From contig NZ_JAGIPX010000001.1 in the NCBI RefSeq assembly GCF_017814945.1, positions 248,001 through 312,000 on the forward strand: DNA of 64,000 bases. Direction: 5' to 3'. Numbering within the stretch: the first letter of the stretch is position 1; each line of letters opens with the position of its first letter. The notes beneath the pieces were generated by a model. The model worked only from the letters and a program-made list of their open reading frames with translations, made no database searches and had not been told where the DNA came from. Source of the DNA: Paraburkholderia sp. LEh10 (GTDB lineage: Bacteria > Pseudomonadota > Gammaproteobacteria > Burkholderiales > Burkholderiaceae). Made by a program: the position numbers and the translations under genes. Below, piece after piece: positions 1 through 9,700 of this stretch.

Positions 1-63
1 TTCGTTCTCGGTGTTGAATTTAGCAACCAGCCGCAATCGCCGTATCCAAAAGAGGAATCGACA

Positions 64-1293
64 ATGAGTACAGCAGCGCGAACGCGGGCAGAAAAACCGC
101 AAGTTTCGATAAAACTTAAACACGCTCCCAAGCCTATGCCGTTGTCCGCAATCAAGGCGATTGCAGACAACGCTAGCGGGATGTTGGTGGATGTCCGGGA
201 AAGCATGCTTGCTCCTCACCCGCGAAAGAATCCTCCCGTTTTCACGACCGCTCAGGTTGGTGACCTTTGCCGAATCGACCGGCAACGAATGCATTATCTG
301 TCACGATCCGAGTCCGACCTGCCTCAAGGCACGCTGCGCCATAGTCGGAGCCGCGAGTTCACGCTGGAGGAAGCCCGGATCTGGATTGACCGTATCGGGC
401 CATATGCGAAAAGGCCCGCGGGGATTCGCGGCAAGAAGATAGCAATCGGCAACTTTAAGGGCGGCGTTAGCAAGACCACTACAGCAATGACGCTAGCGCA
501 AGGTCTTTCGCTATTTGGCCGGCGTGTTTTGTTGGTTGACCTGGATCCGCAAGCATCGCTTTCTGCCTTGCACGGCATTTTGGCGGACAGCGAGGTCGCG
601 GACGAGCAGACGGTACTTCCGTTGATCTATGGTGACGAAGAGGATCTTCAATATGCCATTCAATCAACGTACTGGGACGGGGTCGACCTTATCCCTGCGA
701 GTGCGGCGCTGTTCGGGGCAGAGTTCTTCTTGCCCTTCAAGCAATCGAAAGATCAATCGTTCCAGTTTTGGAATGTATTGAACAAGGGTCTTGAGCCCCT
801 GCTCAGTGACTACGACGTCGTCATTATTGATACTCCCCCCGCCCTTTCTTACTTGACCATCAACGCTTTCATGGCCGCCGACGGGCTTATTGTTCCAACG
901 CCGCCCAGTGCGCTTGACTATGCGTCGTCGACACAGTTCTGGAATCTCTTTTCGGACCTTTCTGAAAGCATGACACAGGTAGCTCCGGAACTTGTTAAGA
1001 GCTTCGACTTTATTCATGTTCTATTGGCCAAAGTTGACCAGAGCCAGGCGGCGACGCCGATTGTTCGAGACTGGATCAACAAAACATATGAAGGTCTCGT
1101 GCTACCAATTGAAATCCCGACCACGGCGGTGACCCAAACGGCTGCAGCTGAATTTGGAACTGTCTACGACATCTCTCGATACCAAGGAAGTTTGAAGACG
1201 TATCAGCGCGCACGGGAGGCCTACGACCGATTCGCCGAGATCGTGGATCAGCAGCTCGTTGCCCTGTGGCAAGCAGATCAGGAGGCAAAATGA
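64..1293 (+). CDS. parA: ParA partition ATPase (long, N-terminal HTH type)
   Basis: A 409-aa ParA/MinD-family ATPase for replicon segregation. The deviant Walker A motif KGGVSKTT lies near residue 134, followed by a VDLDPQASLS segment (A') and a Walker B-like VVIIDTPPALS. About 120 residues precede the ATPase domain and include a MerR/winged-helix-like stretch (FTTAQVGDLCRIDRQRMHYL), as in type Ia (P1/F-like) ParA proteins that also repress their own promoter. The ATG follows AGAGGAAT. parB overlaps its stop by ATGA, so the two are co-translated. Only 63 bp precede the gene, so its promoter is only partly visible. Family call is firm; autoregulation is inference. Confidence 0.95.
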   Translation: MSTAARTRAEKPQVSIKLKHAPKPMPLSAIKAIADNASGMLVDVRESMLAPHPRKNPPVFTTAQVGDLCRIDRQRMHYLSRSESDLPQGTLRHSRSREFTLEEARIWIDRIGPYAKRPAGIRGKKIAIGNFKGGVSKTTTAMTLAQGLSLFGRRVLLVDLDPQASLSALHGILADSEVADEQTVLPLIYGDEEDLQYAIQSTYWDGVDLIPASAALFGAEFFLPFKQSKDQSFQFWNVLNKGLEPLLSDYDVVIIDTPPALSYLTINAFMAADGLIVPTPPSALDYASSTQFWNLFSDLSESMTQVAPELVKSFDFIHVLLAKVDQSQAATPIVRDWINKTYEGLVLPIEIPTTAVTQTAAAEFGTVYDISRYQGSLKTYQRAREAYDRFAEIVDQQLVALWQADQEAK

Positions 1294-2309
1294 GCATCAA
1301 GGACCGGCTGGCTGCGAAGGCAGCGTCGATCGGAACAACTCCCCGCGGGACAAAAATTTCTGACACCGCGCCTAGCAGGCCCAAGACGGCTCCCGGGCAA
1401 TTGATGGCGTCGCTGCCTCTGCTCGCAGAGAAGGAGCGGGAGCTGCAAGATGCGATGAAACGCATAGAAGAACTGGAAACTTTGGGGGCTGCGTTTTCAG
1501 AGGAAGTCGAGATCTCCACCCTTTTCGAGGTCCCTGGGCGCCGCAGGATTCTCTCGGATCAAGAATATGGAGAACTGAAAGCAAATCTCGAGGCGAATCC
1601 ACTCGTTCATCCCATTGTGTATCGGCCACTTGGGGATGGCCGTAACGAAATCATCTCAGGTAACAACCGGGTCGCGATTTATCGGGATGATCTCAAGCGA
1701 ACCAAGATTAGGGGCGTCCCTTTCCAGGGCACGGACGCTGAGGTTGAGCTTGGGGCCGCTTTCTCAAACCTGCTTGCGCCTTCGTTGCCCGACTTTGAAA
1801 AGTACAGGCAATTCCAGCGCATTCAGCAAAACCTGGGGCTGACGCAAGCCGACATTATCCGCGCTTCAGGTTTGGCACAGAGCCACGTCGCTCGCATCTT
1901 GTCGTTCGACAATCTTCCTGCGGCGGCGAAGGAGCTAATCGCGTCGAAGCCTCATCGACTTGGCGGTACCGCTGCTGCCAAGTTCGCCGCGCTGGCACAA
2001 CAGGGACACGAACGTGAGGTTACCGAGGCAATCCGGACGCTCGTCGACTCGGACGAGATGACGCAAGAGCGAGCTCTGGTTCTGGCTACGCCGACACGCC
2101 CAAAGGCACCGCAACCGGTCGCAACCACGATCACAATTGGGAAGCGAAAATTTTGTGACGTCTCGGTTCGCAGCGGCGTCGTTGGACTTCGATTTTCTGG
2201 AAAAGACAGTGAGGCCAATGCGGCGGAGTGGAGCGCGAAGATCACGCAATTTATCCGCGCGGAACTTGAAGCGCAGAGCAGCCAGTCATCCAATTTGGAT
2301 TTTGAATAA
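1290..2309 (+). CDS. parB: ParB partition protein (CTPase/centromere binding)
   Basis: A 339-aa ParB/RepB/KorB-family partition protein. The start is placed at the ATG overlapping the parA stop, with AGGAGG just upstream. It shows a charged N-terminus with a predicted coiled coil (residues ~45-70), the ParB/Srx N-domain containing SGNNRVAIYR (the variant C-motif that binds CTP in this family), and a helix-turn-helix around LTQADIIRASGLAQSHVARIL. The C-terminal ~70 residues would be the dimer domain. The last codons themselves form one of three CCAANTTGG palindromes, so the centromere may begin inside parB. Confidence 0.95.
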   Translation: MSIKDRLAAKAASIGTTPRGTKISDTAPSRPKTAPGQLMASLPLLAEKERELQDAMKRIEELETLGAAFSEEVEISTLFEVPGRRRILSDQEYGELKANLEANPLVHPIVYRPLGDGRNEIISGNNRVAIYRDDLKRTKIRGVPFQGTDAEVELGAAFSNLLAPSLPDFEKYRQFQRIQQNLGLTQADIIRASGLAQSHVARILSFDNLPAAAKELIASKPHRLGGTAAAKFAALAQQGHEREVTEAIRTLVDSDEMTQERALVLATPTRPKAPQPVATTITIGKRKFCDVSVRSGVVGLRFSGKDSEANAAEWSAKITQFIRAELEAQSSQSSNLDFE

Positions 2310-2395
2310 ATTCAGATACTTAGCGAAGCGCCAAAGTTTTCGTTACCATCATCCAACTTGGAATTGCTTGAAAATCAACGGCTTACCAATTTGGT
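2288..2395. promoter_or_regulatory. candidate parS-like cluster: three CCAANTTGG palindromes
   Basis: Three short palindromes share a CCAANTTGG core: ATCCAATTTGGAT (2288-2300, overlapping the parB stop region), TCCAACTTGGA (2352-2362) and ACCAATTTGGT (2385-2395). Centres are 63 and 33 bp apart, close to six and three helical turns, so they would lie on about one face of the helix. In type Ia partition systems the centromere lies just downstream of parB, which fits this position. Binding by this ParB is inference. Confidence 0.5.
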
Positions 2396-3082
2396 TAGGG
2401 CGACGGGCGTCGCCCCATTCGCGATCCGGGCGTTCTCCTGGGTCGACCTTTAATTGACGCACTCCCGCTCTGCCCATGACGGCGGTCTCTGAGTCGCACC
2501 CTCTCGGTTCGATAACCGAGCTGTGACATTGATATACCGACTCCGAATCTGGCGCAGGCAGTCCGAGAAGCCGTTCGCGCCATCCAACGTCGTCTCGGTC
2601 AGGCCAGATGAGGCTAAGCTCCAAGCTGACCTTCATGCGATATCGAAAGGTCATGGTCTGTGGGCGGACTGCTGCAGCAATGCCAGCACTAGTCCGGACG
2701 CCCAAGTCACGGGGATCCGCAACGTGTAGCGGAGCTGTACCTTTCTCGAAAGGTCATGGTCTATGGGGCCTTCCCGGCGCACGCTTGTGCGAAAAATCTT
2801 GCCATTCATTCGGGACGGGGTCGCCGAGCCAAGTCAGTGTTGTTTGCTGTGGATTCGCCCTCGGTCCGCCGCGTCGCAACGCCTCTGACGGTGACCGAAC
2901 GATGGACGTTCGGCGTTCTCTTCAAACCGTCCTTGACCGGGCACGATGCATCGCAAAGCACGGCGTGCCGGCGCGTCGTCCACGTTTTAATCAAATGTAA
3001 GCAGGTCGCTGTGCTCCATGTTGTCGAGCACCGTGCGTGCGTTCAAGCCATTGCCTAGCACGGTCGGCGATCGCCTCGCCGA
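2396..3082. other. non-coding stretch after parB
   Basis: No credible gene is visible; open frames here are short and lack ribosome sites. It holds the 17-bp direct repeat pair and lies next to the candidate parS palindromes, so it may belong to the replicon maintenance region. No replication initiator gene was recognised here. Confidence 0.4.
2643..2762 (+). repeat. 17-bp direct repeat pair downstream of parAB
   Basis: TCGAAAGGTCATGGTCT occurs exactly at 2643-2659 and again at 2746-2762. Both copies are followed by RTGGG, and their starts are 103 bp apart. There is no coding explanation. They could be iteron-like or partition-related sites, or the edge of a small duplication. Confidence 0.5.
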
Positions 3083-3889
3083 TCACAGCCGAATCGGCTG
3101 GCGACGGGAAGCGCGGCTGTTTTCTGCGTAGCGCCCGCCCACTGTCGGCAATCCGGCCGCACCATTCAGCTGAAGGTAGCCGACGTCGCGCAGCCAGTCG
3201 AAGAGGGCGGTGACGATTTTCTGGGTCCCGCCAGCCGAGCGGTCGGACAGGCGGACCGAGAAATGGCCGCCGCCCGGATCGCCCACAGGCGGACGCCGCG
3301 CGCCCCGATCTCGCCTGCCGGTCGGTGGCCGCAGCCGCCGGATCGAGCAGCGACGGCGGAAGGACCATGCATGGTACCCCTCACCGGAACTTTGTCCGGG
3401 TACGGTCCTCGCCCGCGGCGTTCCAGAGCCGGGTCCAACACCGGGCCGAGCGTCGCGAGCGGGTCCTGCCCGAGGTCCTCGATGTAGACAGCTGCCGACA
3501 CGATCCGGCTCCGATGGTCAGGCAGGGGCGGGGCCCGCCCGTATTCGTGAAGTGGCCGGAAGTGAACACATATCCCAGCGGGCAACCGCACCGGGCTCTC
3601 GAACACATAGGCGGGCGGCGGCACGTCCAGCGCCGACAGAGACCGGACGATGGCCGGCATCGCTTCGTGCAGCAGCGGCGCCTCGCAATGGACCGGGTAG
3701 ATCGAGGACTGCCGCCTTGTGCGACTTGATGCACGCCCAGACAGGCGGCCAGCCGCATGCTGCCGTCGCGGAACAGCCGGGCAAACCCGTCGACCCGGCC
3801 GTCGGTGTCCGGGGCCGGAGGGCAGACACCCCGTCATAGTTGACTTCAGGCCCGAAGCCGCCGCCCCCGCGCGGGGTAACACGCGTCAA
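3083..3889 (-). pseudogene. degraded high-G+C coding sequence, family not recognised
   Basis: On the minus strand, protein-like sequence jumps among all three frames. One frame gives GFARLFRDGSMRLAACL around 3780-3730. Another gives LLHEAMPAIVRSLSALDVPP and RIVSAAVYIEDLGQDP between about 3690 and 3460. A third gives GGGHFSVRLSDRSAGG and KIVTALFDWLRDVGYLQ near 3270-3180. This pattern suggests one gene broken by several indels. The stretch is visibly richer in G+C than its flanks. I do not recognise the family. Confidence 0.4.
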
Positions 3890-5614
3890 CTCTCTCTCGC
3901 GCAGCAGCCTTTAGCTGCCGACGGGATGCGCATCGCGGCGCGTCAGCGCGGCGACGGGGACGATATGAACCGCGCATTACCCCGAAGCTCCGCCACCTTA
4001 TGGCGGTAGTGTTAAATAGTCAGCCTGGGGCCATCTGTGAAACATCCCAGGTAAATGTTGGGCAGTGAATAACAATTTGATTTGATTGGATTTAATGCAG
4101 CAACTTGCACATTGTTCCACGCTCCGCCGCTGCAGGTTCTGTTTCGCCCTTTATACAGAGGGCTTGAGGCAGTGGCACCGCGCAGCGATTGAACAAATGT
4201 AGTATTCAATACGTTATTCGTAATGCTGTAGCGTTGGCGCAAGAGCAAGGTCGCATTGAAAGGCCGACCCCGATCTGCCCAACCCTTCGCCGGACGGGGA
4301 ACGGCTGAAGCAATTGCCGCGCGTGAACAGGTGAGCGACCTCAGATGGCTCCCGCGTGCTGCCGGGATGGGTGCGCCCGGTTGACCGGGTATCGCTGGCA
4401 GTAGACATGTCGTCGGATATTCAATAGCTGATCGACGAACGCGAGCGCCGCGGACAGTGTTCAACGCATCGCCGCTGAAGTGGGAATTTGCCTGAACGCC
4501 TGCCGATTGGGGTAGGGTGCGGCTTTCGCTCAACGATCCGATCGTCCAAGCCTTTGATAGACAGGATCTCGGCTGTTGATCCCATTGAGCAAGGTGAATA
4601 GCAAATCGCGGTCAACGGGATCAGAAAGGGTTTGGTGTTTTAGTGGCGAACTTCGTCGTCTGCGCGCGGAACGAGGGTGGTCATCGATCACCACAGCAGC
4701 ACGGCTGAAGCGCAAACGGCGAATCAGTGTAATCAACATCTCATACAGACGACTCGCACGGATTCCATTGCTCGCAGGCCGGAAAGAGATGATCAACCGG
4801 CCAGACCCCGACCTTGGAAGAAACAGCGAGGGAGCCAATGATCCTGCTCGACAGCTTTTGCAGCTCCGCCGTAAAAGCATGTTGCGTCCTTGGTAAGCAG
4901 TCGCAATATCGAGCGTGCGCTTTGATAGCGTGGCGTGGTCACAGACTGAGGACGAATTGGCAGATGGGTTCGCAAGATATCGTTTCAGGCGTAGACGACC
5001 AAGCCATAAACATTGCGATATGTATGCCAGCGCAACGAACAAGGTAGGGCGCCTTGGTTGAAGCATGTCACCCATGCGCGTGCCCATCGAAACCCGGCCA
5101 GTTCTGCTTCCTATTCCTTGCCAAACTCACCGGGCACACCGGAAGCCTATACGACCTTGTTGACCAAAGTTATGATGCCGCTGGCGGCATGGCGTTTATG
5201 GCACTTGCCGCATGTCGGGACGGTCACGGCAAAGGAATCTGGTTAATGAATTGATGCGCACCGCGTAAGTCGCTTGCTTTCTTCAGCAGGACGGTTACAG
5301 AAAAGAACCTGTCAACAGCTTCAAGACGGCGGAATATGTTGTCGAGGCCGCTTTGGAGCTGACGCACATGTCGGATGAGTGGTCCTTGCCGCGGATACTG
5401 TTCCTGTTTTCGAGCGCCTGTTGGCACTGCATGATTCGCAGCTTGCGAGCGCTCCACTGCATAAGGTTTTTCAGGCGGAGGAGCGTCTCAGACAGTTTCT
5501 CGCCGGAAACGCAAGTTCGCCGGTTTCTGAAGCGGACTAGTCCCGGAGTGTCGTAACAGACAGGTTCGCGACGATTGCGATAAACCTATAGATGCATTGC
5601 GCAGCAGGGTCGCG
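3890..5614. other. 1.7 kb without a recognisable gene
   Basis: Base composition is more A+T-rich than the neighbouring pseudogene. Open frames on both strands (for example minus 4530-5087) have unlikely composition and no ribosome sites, and I could not match them to a family. The stretch may contain decayed mobile DNA or replication-origin DNA. I see no tRNA, array or clear repeat in it. Confidence 0.35.
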
Positions 5615-5947
5615 TCACGCTGCACCGAAAAGATCCAGCTGACGGGGATCGACTAACTGAGTAGCGGCAGACGGTTTTCCAACCGGCGTCCTAGGGGGCG
5701 GTGCCACGTCGATACGGAAAAAGTCAGGGCTAACTCCGGCGTTTTTCGCGGCGAGGAGCCAGTCTGGCATGTCGCCGAGCCCGTTCCATTCGTGACCTCG
5801 TGCATCGCGATACAGCGGCGGGTGGGCCTTGTCGTGTTCAATCGAAGCCGACAACGCTTCGATTGAAATTCCGAACTCTTCCATACGACGACGCATCCAG
5901 ATGACCAGTCGATCCCGGGCTTCACCGTCGGTGATTTTTCCTTTCAT
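5615..5947 (-). CDS. H-NS histone-like family protein
   Basis: A 110-aa protein whose middle carries the H-NS C-terminal DNA-binding pattern: YRDARGHEWNGLGDMPDWL, the counterpart of the YRdp..G.tWsGrGraPaWl motif of Burkholderia H-NS proteins. It is followed by a 'knpgvspddFRI'-like tail. The N-terminal ~45 residues are shorter than the usual oligomerisation domain, so it may be a small H-NS paralogue. Such proteins silence A+T-rich acquired DNA, which fits its place inside a degraded region. The ribosome site is weak. Confidence 0.7.
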   Translation of the reverse strand: MKGKITDGEARDRLVIWMRRRMEEFGISIEALSASIEHDKAHPPLYRDARGHEWNGLGDMPDWLLAAKNAGVSPDFFRIDVAPPPRTPVGKPSAATQLVDPRQLDLFGAA

Positions 5948-5997
5948 GACTCAGCTACGAAATATGACTTCATCAAGTATAGCTGCATCCCGCGATG

Positions 5998-6360
5998 TTA
6001 CGAACCATAGACACGCTTTTCAAAGCGCACGAGTAACTTGATGGCCAGGCACCGTTCGGTCAAGCATACGGCGACTTTCCGGTTGCAATTCTCGTAGGTG
6101 CCGAACAGCATATCCCCCCACGTGATGTCACCGTAGTTGTTTCGATGGCGGCTGTGGCGATGATGGATGCGGTGCATCTTAGGGCGCTGGAATACAAGTC
6201 GGACCCAGCGCCGTGTCTCGACATTGGTGTGATAGGAGAACTCGCCCAATGCGGTGCAGAACGTATAGACGGCACCTGCCTCGGGCGCGACAAGCCGAGT
6301 AGCGTGTACACGAACAGACTCCCGATCAGCGAGTCAGCCTTCATGTCGTTCAGTCGGCGG
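5998..6360 (-). pseudogene. sterol desaturase/fatty acid hydroxylase remnant
   Basis: Two minus-strand frames together resemble the C-terminal half of a membrane di-iron hydroxylase. One gives IGSLFVYTLLGL. The other gives ALGEFSYHTNVETRRWV, then the histidine cluster in FQRPKMHRIHHRHSRHR, then NNYGDITWGDMLFGTYEN. The HxxHH box and NYGD...DMLFGTY are hallmarks of this family. A frameshift separates the two frames near 6290. The N-terminal half is absent and the C-terminus runs into unrelated sequence, so this is a truncated, frameshifted relic. Confidence 0.7.
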
Positions 6361-6399
6361 ATGCCCGACACCTCCATGCCGACGGACCATACTGCCCGG

Positions 6400-6690
6400 G
6401 GAGAGCGATTCAGCAAAACCGATCATGGTGTTCCAATTGCCGGATCTGGGGTTCGTGTTGGGTCTATAGAGGCCGCTTTTCATATCGGCTCGCTGATTCG
6501 ATGGTGGGAGGTAGCGAAGCCTTGCTTGCGCAGGGGAGGGGGCCGCCCTCGGAAAATCTCGCGTCGCTCCGTCGATAACGTGATGAAAGCTCGCATTATC
6601 GAGCACGATTACAGTCGGACGGTCATCGTCCGCCGCGAGCAGATTGTCAATGAAGCGCGCGACGTTCCGTCGACCTTAAGGCCGATCCTT
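6400..6690 (-). mobile_element. IS630-type transposase remnant
   Basis: The minus strand reads [26 protein letters not shown], split here by notation only. The VIVLDNASFHH segment is the conserved second-Asp region of IS630/Tc1-type DDE transposases. What follows (DGATRDFPRAAP...) does not continue into the usual LPPYSPELNP motif, so the element is a small internal fragment. It lies between the hydroxylase relic and the truncated etfB and may have caused those breaks. Confidence 0.55.
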
Positions 6691-6989
6691 TGGTGATCAC
6701 GTTTTTGTGAGCGGCCACGCTACGAAATCCGGTTGCAGTTTCAACCAGCACAGCCCGATCCAGACCTATCGCCAGCGCCGTACGCAGCATTTCCTGACAT
6801 TGCGTGACGCCGCACGGCACGACGATCACTTCCGTCGCCACACCCGCTTCCTTCAACCGCACTGCCTCTTCGACGGCGATCTCGTCGAACGCATCTTCAC
6901 GTTCGCAATATCAACACCCGCGTTGTCCGACTTCACGCGGACCCTGACGTTGTAGTCAACGACCCTCTTAACCGCCACAAGAACCTCAT
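6690..6989 (-). pseudogene. etfB: electron transfer flavoprotein beta subunit, N-terminal remnant
   Basis: The minus strand encodes the beginning of Etf[20 protein letters not shown] and [12 protein letters not shown], then after a frame change [34 protein letters not shown] and DRAVLVETA. The ATG at 6989 has AGGAAGGGAAG upstream. One base is missing right after the start codon, and about 10 bases are missing where SMNPFDE should begin. The gene then breaks up near the IS630 remnant. It starts 12 bp after the flavin oxidoreductase stop, so it was the next gene of that operon. Confidence 0.75.
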
Positions 6990-7001
6990 GTTCTTCCCTT
7001 C

Positions 7002-8984
7002 CTAGATTTGCCAGCCGGCTTTCAGTCCTTCATAGACGGCTTCCTCTGCAGTACGGGGTGCCATGCAATCACCGATCGCAATCAGTTCTACCGGCGACGC
7101 TTCACGCTGTCCGTTGATCCATGTTCGCAGCGCATCCTCGAGCACGCTGTCGGGTTGGTGGCCGTGACATAGCACGAGCGTGTCGATGTTCTCAAACACA
7201 ATCGCCTCGTCACTGGTCGTGTGCTGCATGAACACACTGTCGCCGTCACAGCCGTAGAGCCGTGCATATGGCGTTACTGCGATCTGCTGGCGATGAAGTT
7301 CGGCAGCGATGTTATCGCGCACGTAAAGCGGCAGCGTTTCACCCGCGTGCGTGCCGTTGACGGCGAGCTGCACCTCTGAGCCTGCGCGCGTCAGCATTTC
7401 CGCGATGCCCGGTCCGATCCAGTCGCAACGCCAGTCGACCACCAGAACGCGTCGGCCGACTGTTACCTCGCCGCGCAACACTTGCCAGCCCGTCACGACC
7501 TGCACGCCGCCGTCGTGTTCGAAGTCGGGTACGTAGGGCTTCGCGCCCGTCGCAAGGATGATCACGTCCGGTTGCTCAGATTTCACCAGCGACTCGTCGA
7601 CCCGTGCGTTCCTGAGCACGCGCGCCCCCGACAGTTCGAGTTCACGCCCAAGATTCGTAACGATGCCGCCGAACTCGTTCCGGCGCGGCAGCAACTGCGC
7701 AAGCAGCGCCTGGCCGCCGAGCTGGTTGCCCGCCTCGTACAGCGTCACGTCATGGCCACGGCGGGCGGCTGTAGCCGCCGCCTTCATGCCAGCCGGTCCG
7801 CCACCGACGACCATGACCTTACGGCGCCGTCTGGCCGGTTGCATTTCGCCATATGTCAGCTCCCGCCCGGTCTCGGGGTGCTGGATGCACGAAATTGGAT
7901 AGCCACGATGAAAGTGCCCGATGCACGCCTGATTGCAGGCGATGCACGCACGGATATCGTCGGTTCTGCCAGCCTCTGCTTTGGCCGGCATTGATGGATC
8001 GCAGATCAGCGCGCGCGTCATCCCGCATACGTCCGCCTGACCGTTCACGATGACTGACTCGGCCTCATGGGGCTGATTGATGCGTCCGCCGACGAACACC
8101 GGAATCCCAAGGCGCTGCTTGAATACTTTTGAGTCGGCAGCGACGTATGCGTTGCTGATCGCCATCGGCGGAACAATGTGTATTGCGCCGCCTAGTGAAG
8201 CGGAGGTACCCGCGGTGATGTTCACGTAGTCCAGCATCGGCTCGAGCTGCGTACAGGCCTCAAGCGCGTCATCCGCGGTCAGCCCGGTTGCTTCGCGCTC
8301 GCCCGCGCTGATCCGCATGCCGATTACGAACGAATCGGAGGTTTGCCGGCGCATCTCGGCAAGCACTTCGCGCAGAAATCTCAGACGGTTGGCGAGGTTG
8401 CCACCGTATTCGTCGGTCCTGCGATTGACCAGCGGGTTCAGACATTGTGAAGGCAGATACCCATGGCTCGCTACGAATTCCACGCCGTCAAGGTCCGCTT
8501 CGTACATGCGTCGCGCTGCCTGGCCGTATCCATGGACGATTTCGGCGATCATCTCGCGTGTCAGTGCGCGCGGCATGACGTGAAAGCGCTCGTTTGGGGT
8601 GCTCGACGGTGCATAGGCCACCGCGAGGAGGCCGTCAGCAGACTCCATCAGCTCGCGCCCCGGATGAAACAGCTGCGTGAACAGCCGGCAGCCGTGAGCA
8701 TGGACTGCATCCGCGAGTCGCCGGTATCCTGGAATGCAGTCGTCGTCCGTCGCCATGAGCAGATGTGACGTGTATCGCGCAGTCTCGTGCACGCCCGCCA
8801 CCTGCATCACAATGAGGCCGGCACCGCCACGTGCGCGGGCCTCGTGATAAGCGACGAGAGCGTCATTGACCCGACCGTCGGTCGGCATCGTAGTGTCATG
8901 CCCAGTGGACATGATCCGGTTTTTCAGTGTCGAACCGCGAATCTTCAAGGGCGAGAACAATTTGGGAAACTGGTTGGCGCTCAT
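7002..8984 (-). CDS. NADH:flavin oxidoreductase, 2,4-dienoyl-CoA reductase/N-demethylase type
   Basis: A 660-aa iron-sulfur flavoenzyme. Residues ~5-335 form an Old Yellow Enzyme TIM barrel ([15 protein letters not shown]; active-site [16 protein letters not shown]). A Cys cluster [11 protein letters not shown]...[10 protein letters not shown] near residues 344-362 binds 4Fe-4S. The C-terminal part is an FAD/NAD(P) Rossmann domain ([18 protein letters not shown]). This is the architecture of trimethylamine dehydrogenase, DgcA and N-methylproline demethylases. An adjacent etfB relic supports electron transfer to ETF rather than simple dienoyl-CoA reduction, but the substrate is unknown. I chose ATG 8984 over an upstream TTG because homology begins there. 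Confidence 0.85.
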   Translation of the reverse strand: MSANQFPKLFSPLKIRGSTLKNRIMSTGHDTTMPTDGRVNDALVAYHEARARGGAGLIVMQVAGVHETARYTSHLLMATDDDCIPGYRRLADAVHAHGCRLFTQLFHPGRELMESADGLLAVAYAPSSTPNERFHVMPRALTREMIAEIVHGYGQAARRMYEADLDGVEFVASHGYLPSQCLNPLVNRRTDEYGGNLANRLRFLREVLAEMRRQTSDSFVIGMRISAGEREATGLTADDALEACTQLEPMLDYVNITAGTSASLGGAIHIVPPMAISNAYVAADSKVFKQRLGIPVFVGGRINQPHEAESVIVNGQADVCGMTRALICDPSMPAKAEAGRTDDIRACIACNQACIGHFHRGYPISCIQHPETGRELTYGEMQPARRRRKVMVVGGGPAGMKAAATAARRGHDVTLYEAGNQLGGQALLAQLLPRRNEFGGIVTNLGRELELSGARVLRNARVDESLVKSEQPDVIILATGAKPYVPDFEHDGGVQVVTGWQVLRGEVTVGRRVLVVDWRCDWIGPGIAEMLTRAGSEVQLAVNGTHAGETLPLYVRDNIAAELHRQQIAVTPYARLYGCDGDSVFMQHTTSDEAIVFENIDTLVLCHGHQPDSVLEDALRTWINGQREASPVELIAIGDCMAPRTAEEAVYEGLKAGWQI

Positions 8985-9042
8985 GATCGGCTGGAGTGGT
9001 TGACACAAAAGGGAAGGCAAGCGAGAGAAGTGCGTGTGGAAC

Positions 9043-9399
9043 TCACGTCAGCGCGTGGCGCGCCTTCCAGTCGACGGGCGCAAGCGCATAGAACACGGTG
9101 GCACGCTCTCCTTCGTAACGACGCGGCGTATTCTCGGGAATCCAGAGTACGTCACCGGGCGTGGCTTCGAATGTCTTGTCCCCGACCCTGAGCCGAAAGA
9201 CGCCCTCAAGCACGACAATCAGTTCATCGTAGAGCACTGTCCACTCGATCGATACGTTATCGAAGCGGGCCATGCCTGCCCCCATCGTGTTGCTGTGCTG
9301 CGGGCCAACCAGGCGCGCGATCGAAGCCGACCCGGCCCCCTGGTCGCCGTATGGCTCGAAAGCGAGTGAGTTGCGCTTGAACTGAATTACGTCGGACAT
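9043..9399 (-). CDS. EutQ-like cupin domain protein
   Basis: A 118-aa single-domain cupin. The double-psi beta-helix is visible from about residue 35 (MARFDNVSIEWTVLYDELIVVLEGVFRLRV) through GDVLWIPENTPRRYEG. It resembles the C-terminal cupin of EutQ and similar small cupins found beside catabolic genes; catalytic or sensing function is not settled. A strong GAGGAG site precedes the ATG. It lies upstream of the flavin oxidoreductase in the same direction with a 58-bp gap, so the operon is cupin, oxidoreductase, etfB. Confidence 0.75.
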   Translation of the reverse strand: MSDVIQFKRNSLAFEPYGDQGAGSASIARLVGPQHSNTMGAGMARFDNVSIEWTVLYDELIVVLEGVFRLRVGDKTFEATPGDVLWIPENTPRRYEGERATVFYALAPVDWKARHALT

Positions 9400-9700
9400 A
9401 CGTCTGTCTCCTCACCAGTGTGTATTTACGGTTGTTCCCGACGACGGAAGAGTCGGGAACGCTGGCGAGCATTTTTTATCCCAAAGTAAAAAAAATCAAT
9501 ATTTTTTTACTAGGGATAATTCCCGGTCTGGATGATTGTCGTCCCCGCGCGGACGCGTTCAGACCGCGCTTGCGCGAGGGGAGCGGGTACGGGGACGGCG
9601 ATGCGAAGAAGGGCTGTGAGGACCCGGGATGCGTGCCGATTGTGGGGCGACCGCGCGGCGGCCGCTGCCGTAATGGGCTACCGCTCGCGTTGCGCGATGG
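9400..9700. other. intergenic region between XRE regulator and cupin gene
   Basis: No gene is seen. It contains the A+T-rich inverted repeat at 9484-9511, so the region is most simply the promoter of the cupin operon. Confidence 0.45.
9485..9512. promoter_or_regulatory. A+T-rich inverted repeat upstream of the cupin operon
   Basis: AGTAAAAAAA (9484-9493) and TTTTTTTACT (9502-9511) form perfect 10-bp arms around an 8-base centre, about 90 bp upstream of the cupin start. A related arrangement occurs upstream of the neighbouring XRE-cupin regulator. It is probably an operator or promoter element for the operon; the binding protein is inferred. Confidence 0.5.

Noticed and set aside
2310..5614. 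Replication initiator gene next to parAB
   Set aside because: I searched both strands for a Rep-like protein and found only fragments without winged-helix initiator features. It may lie left of the window.
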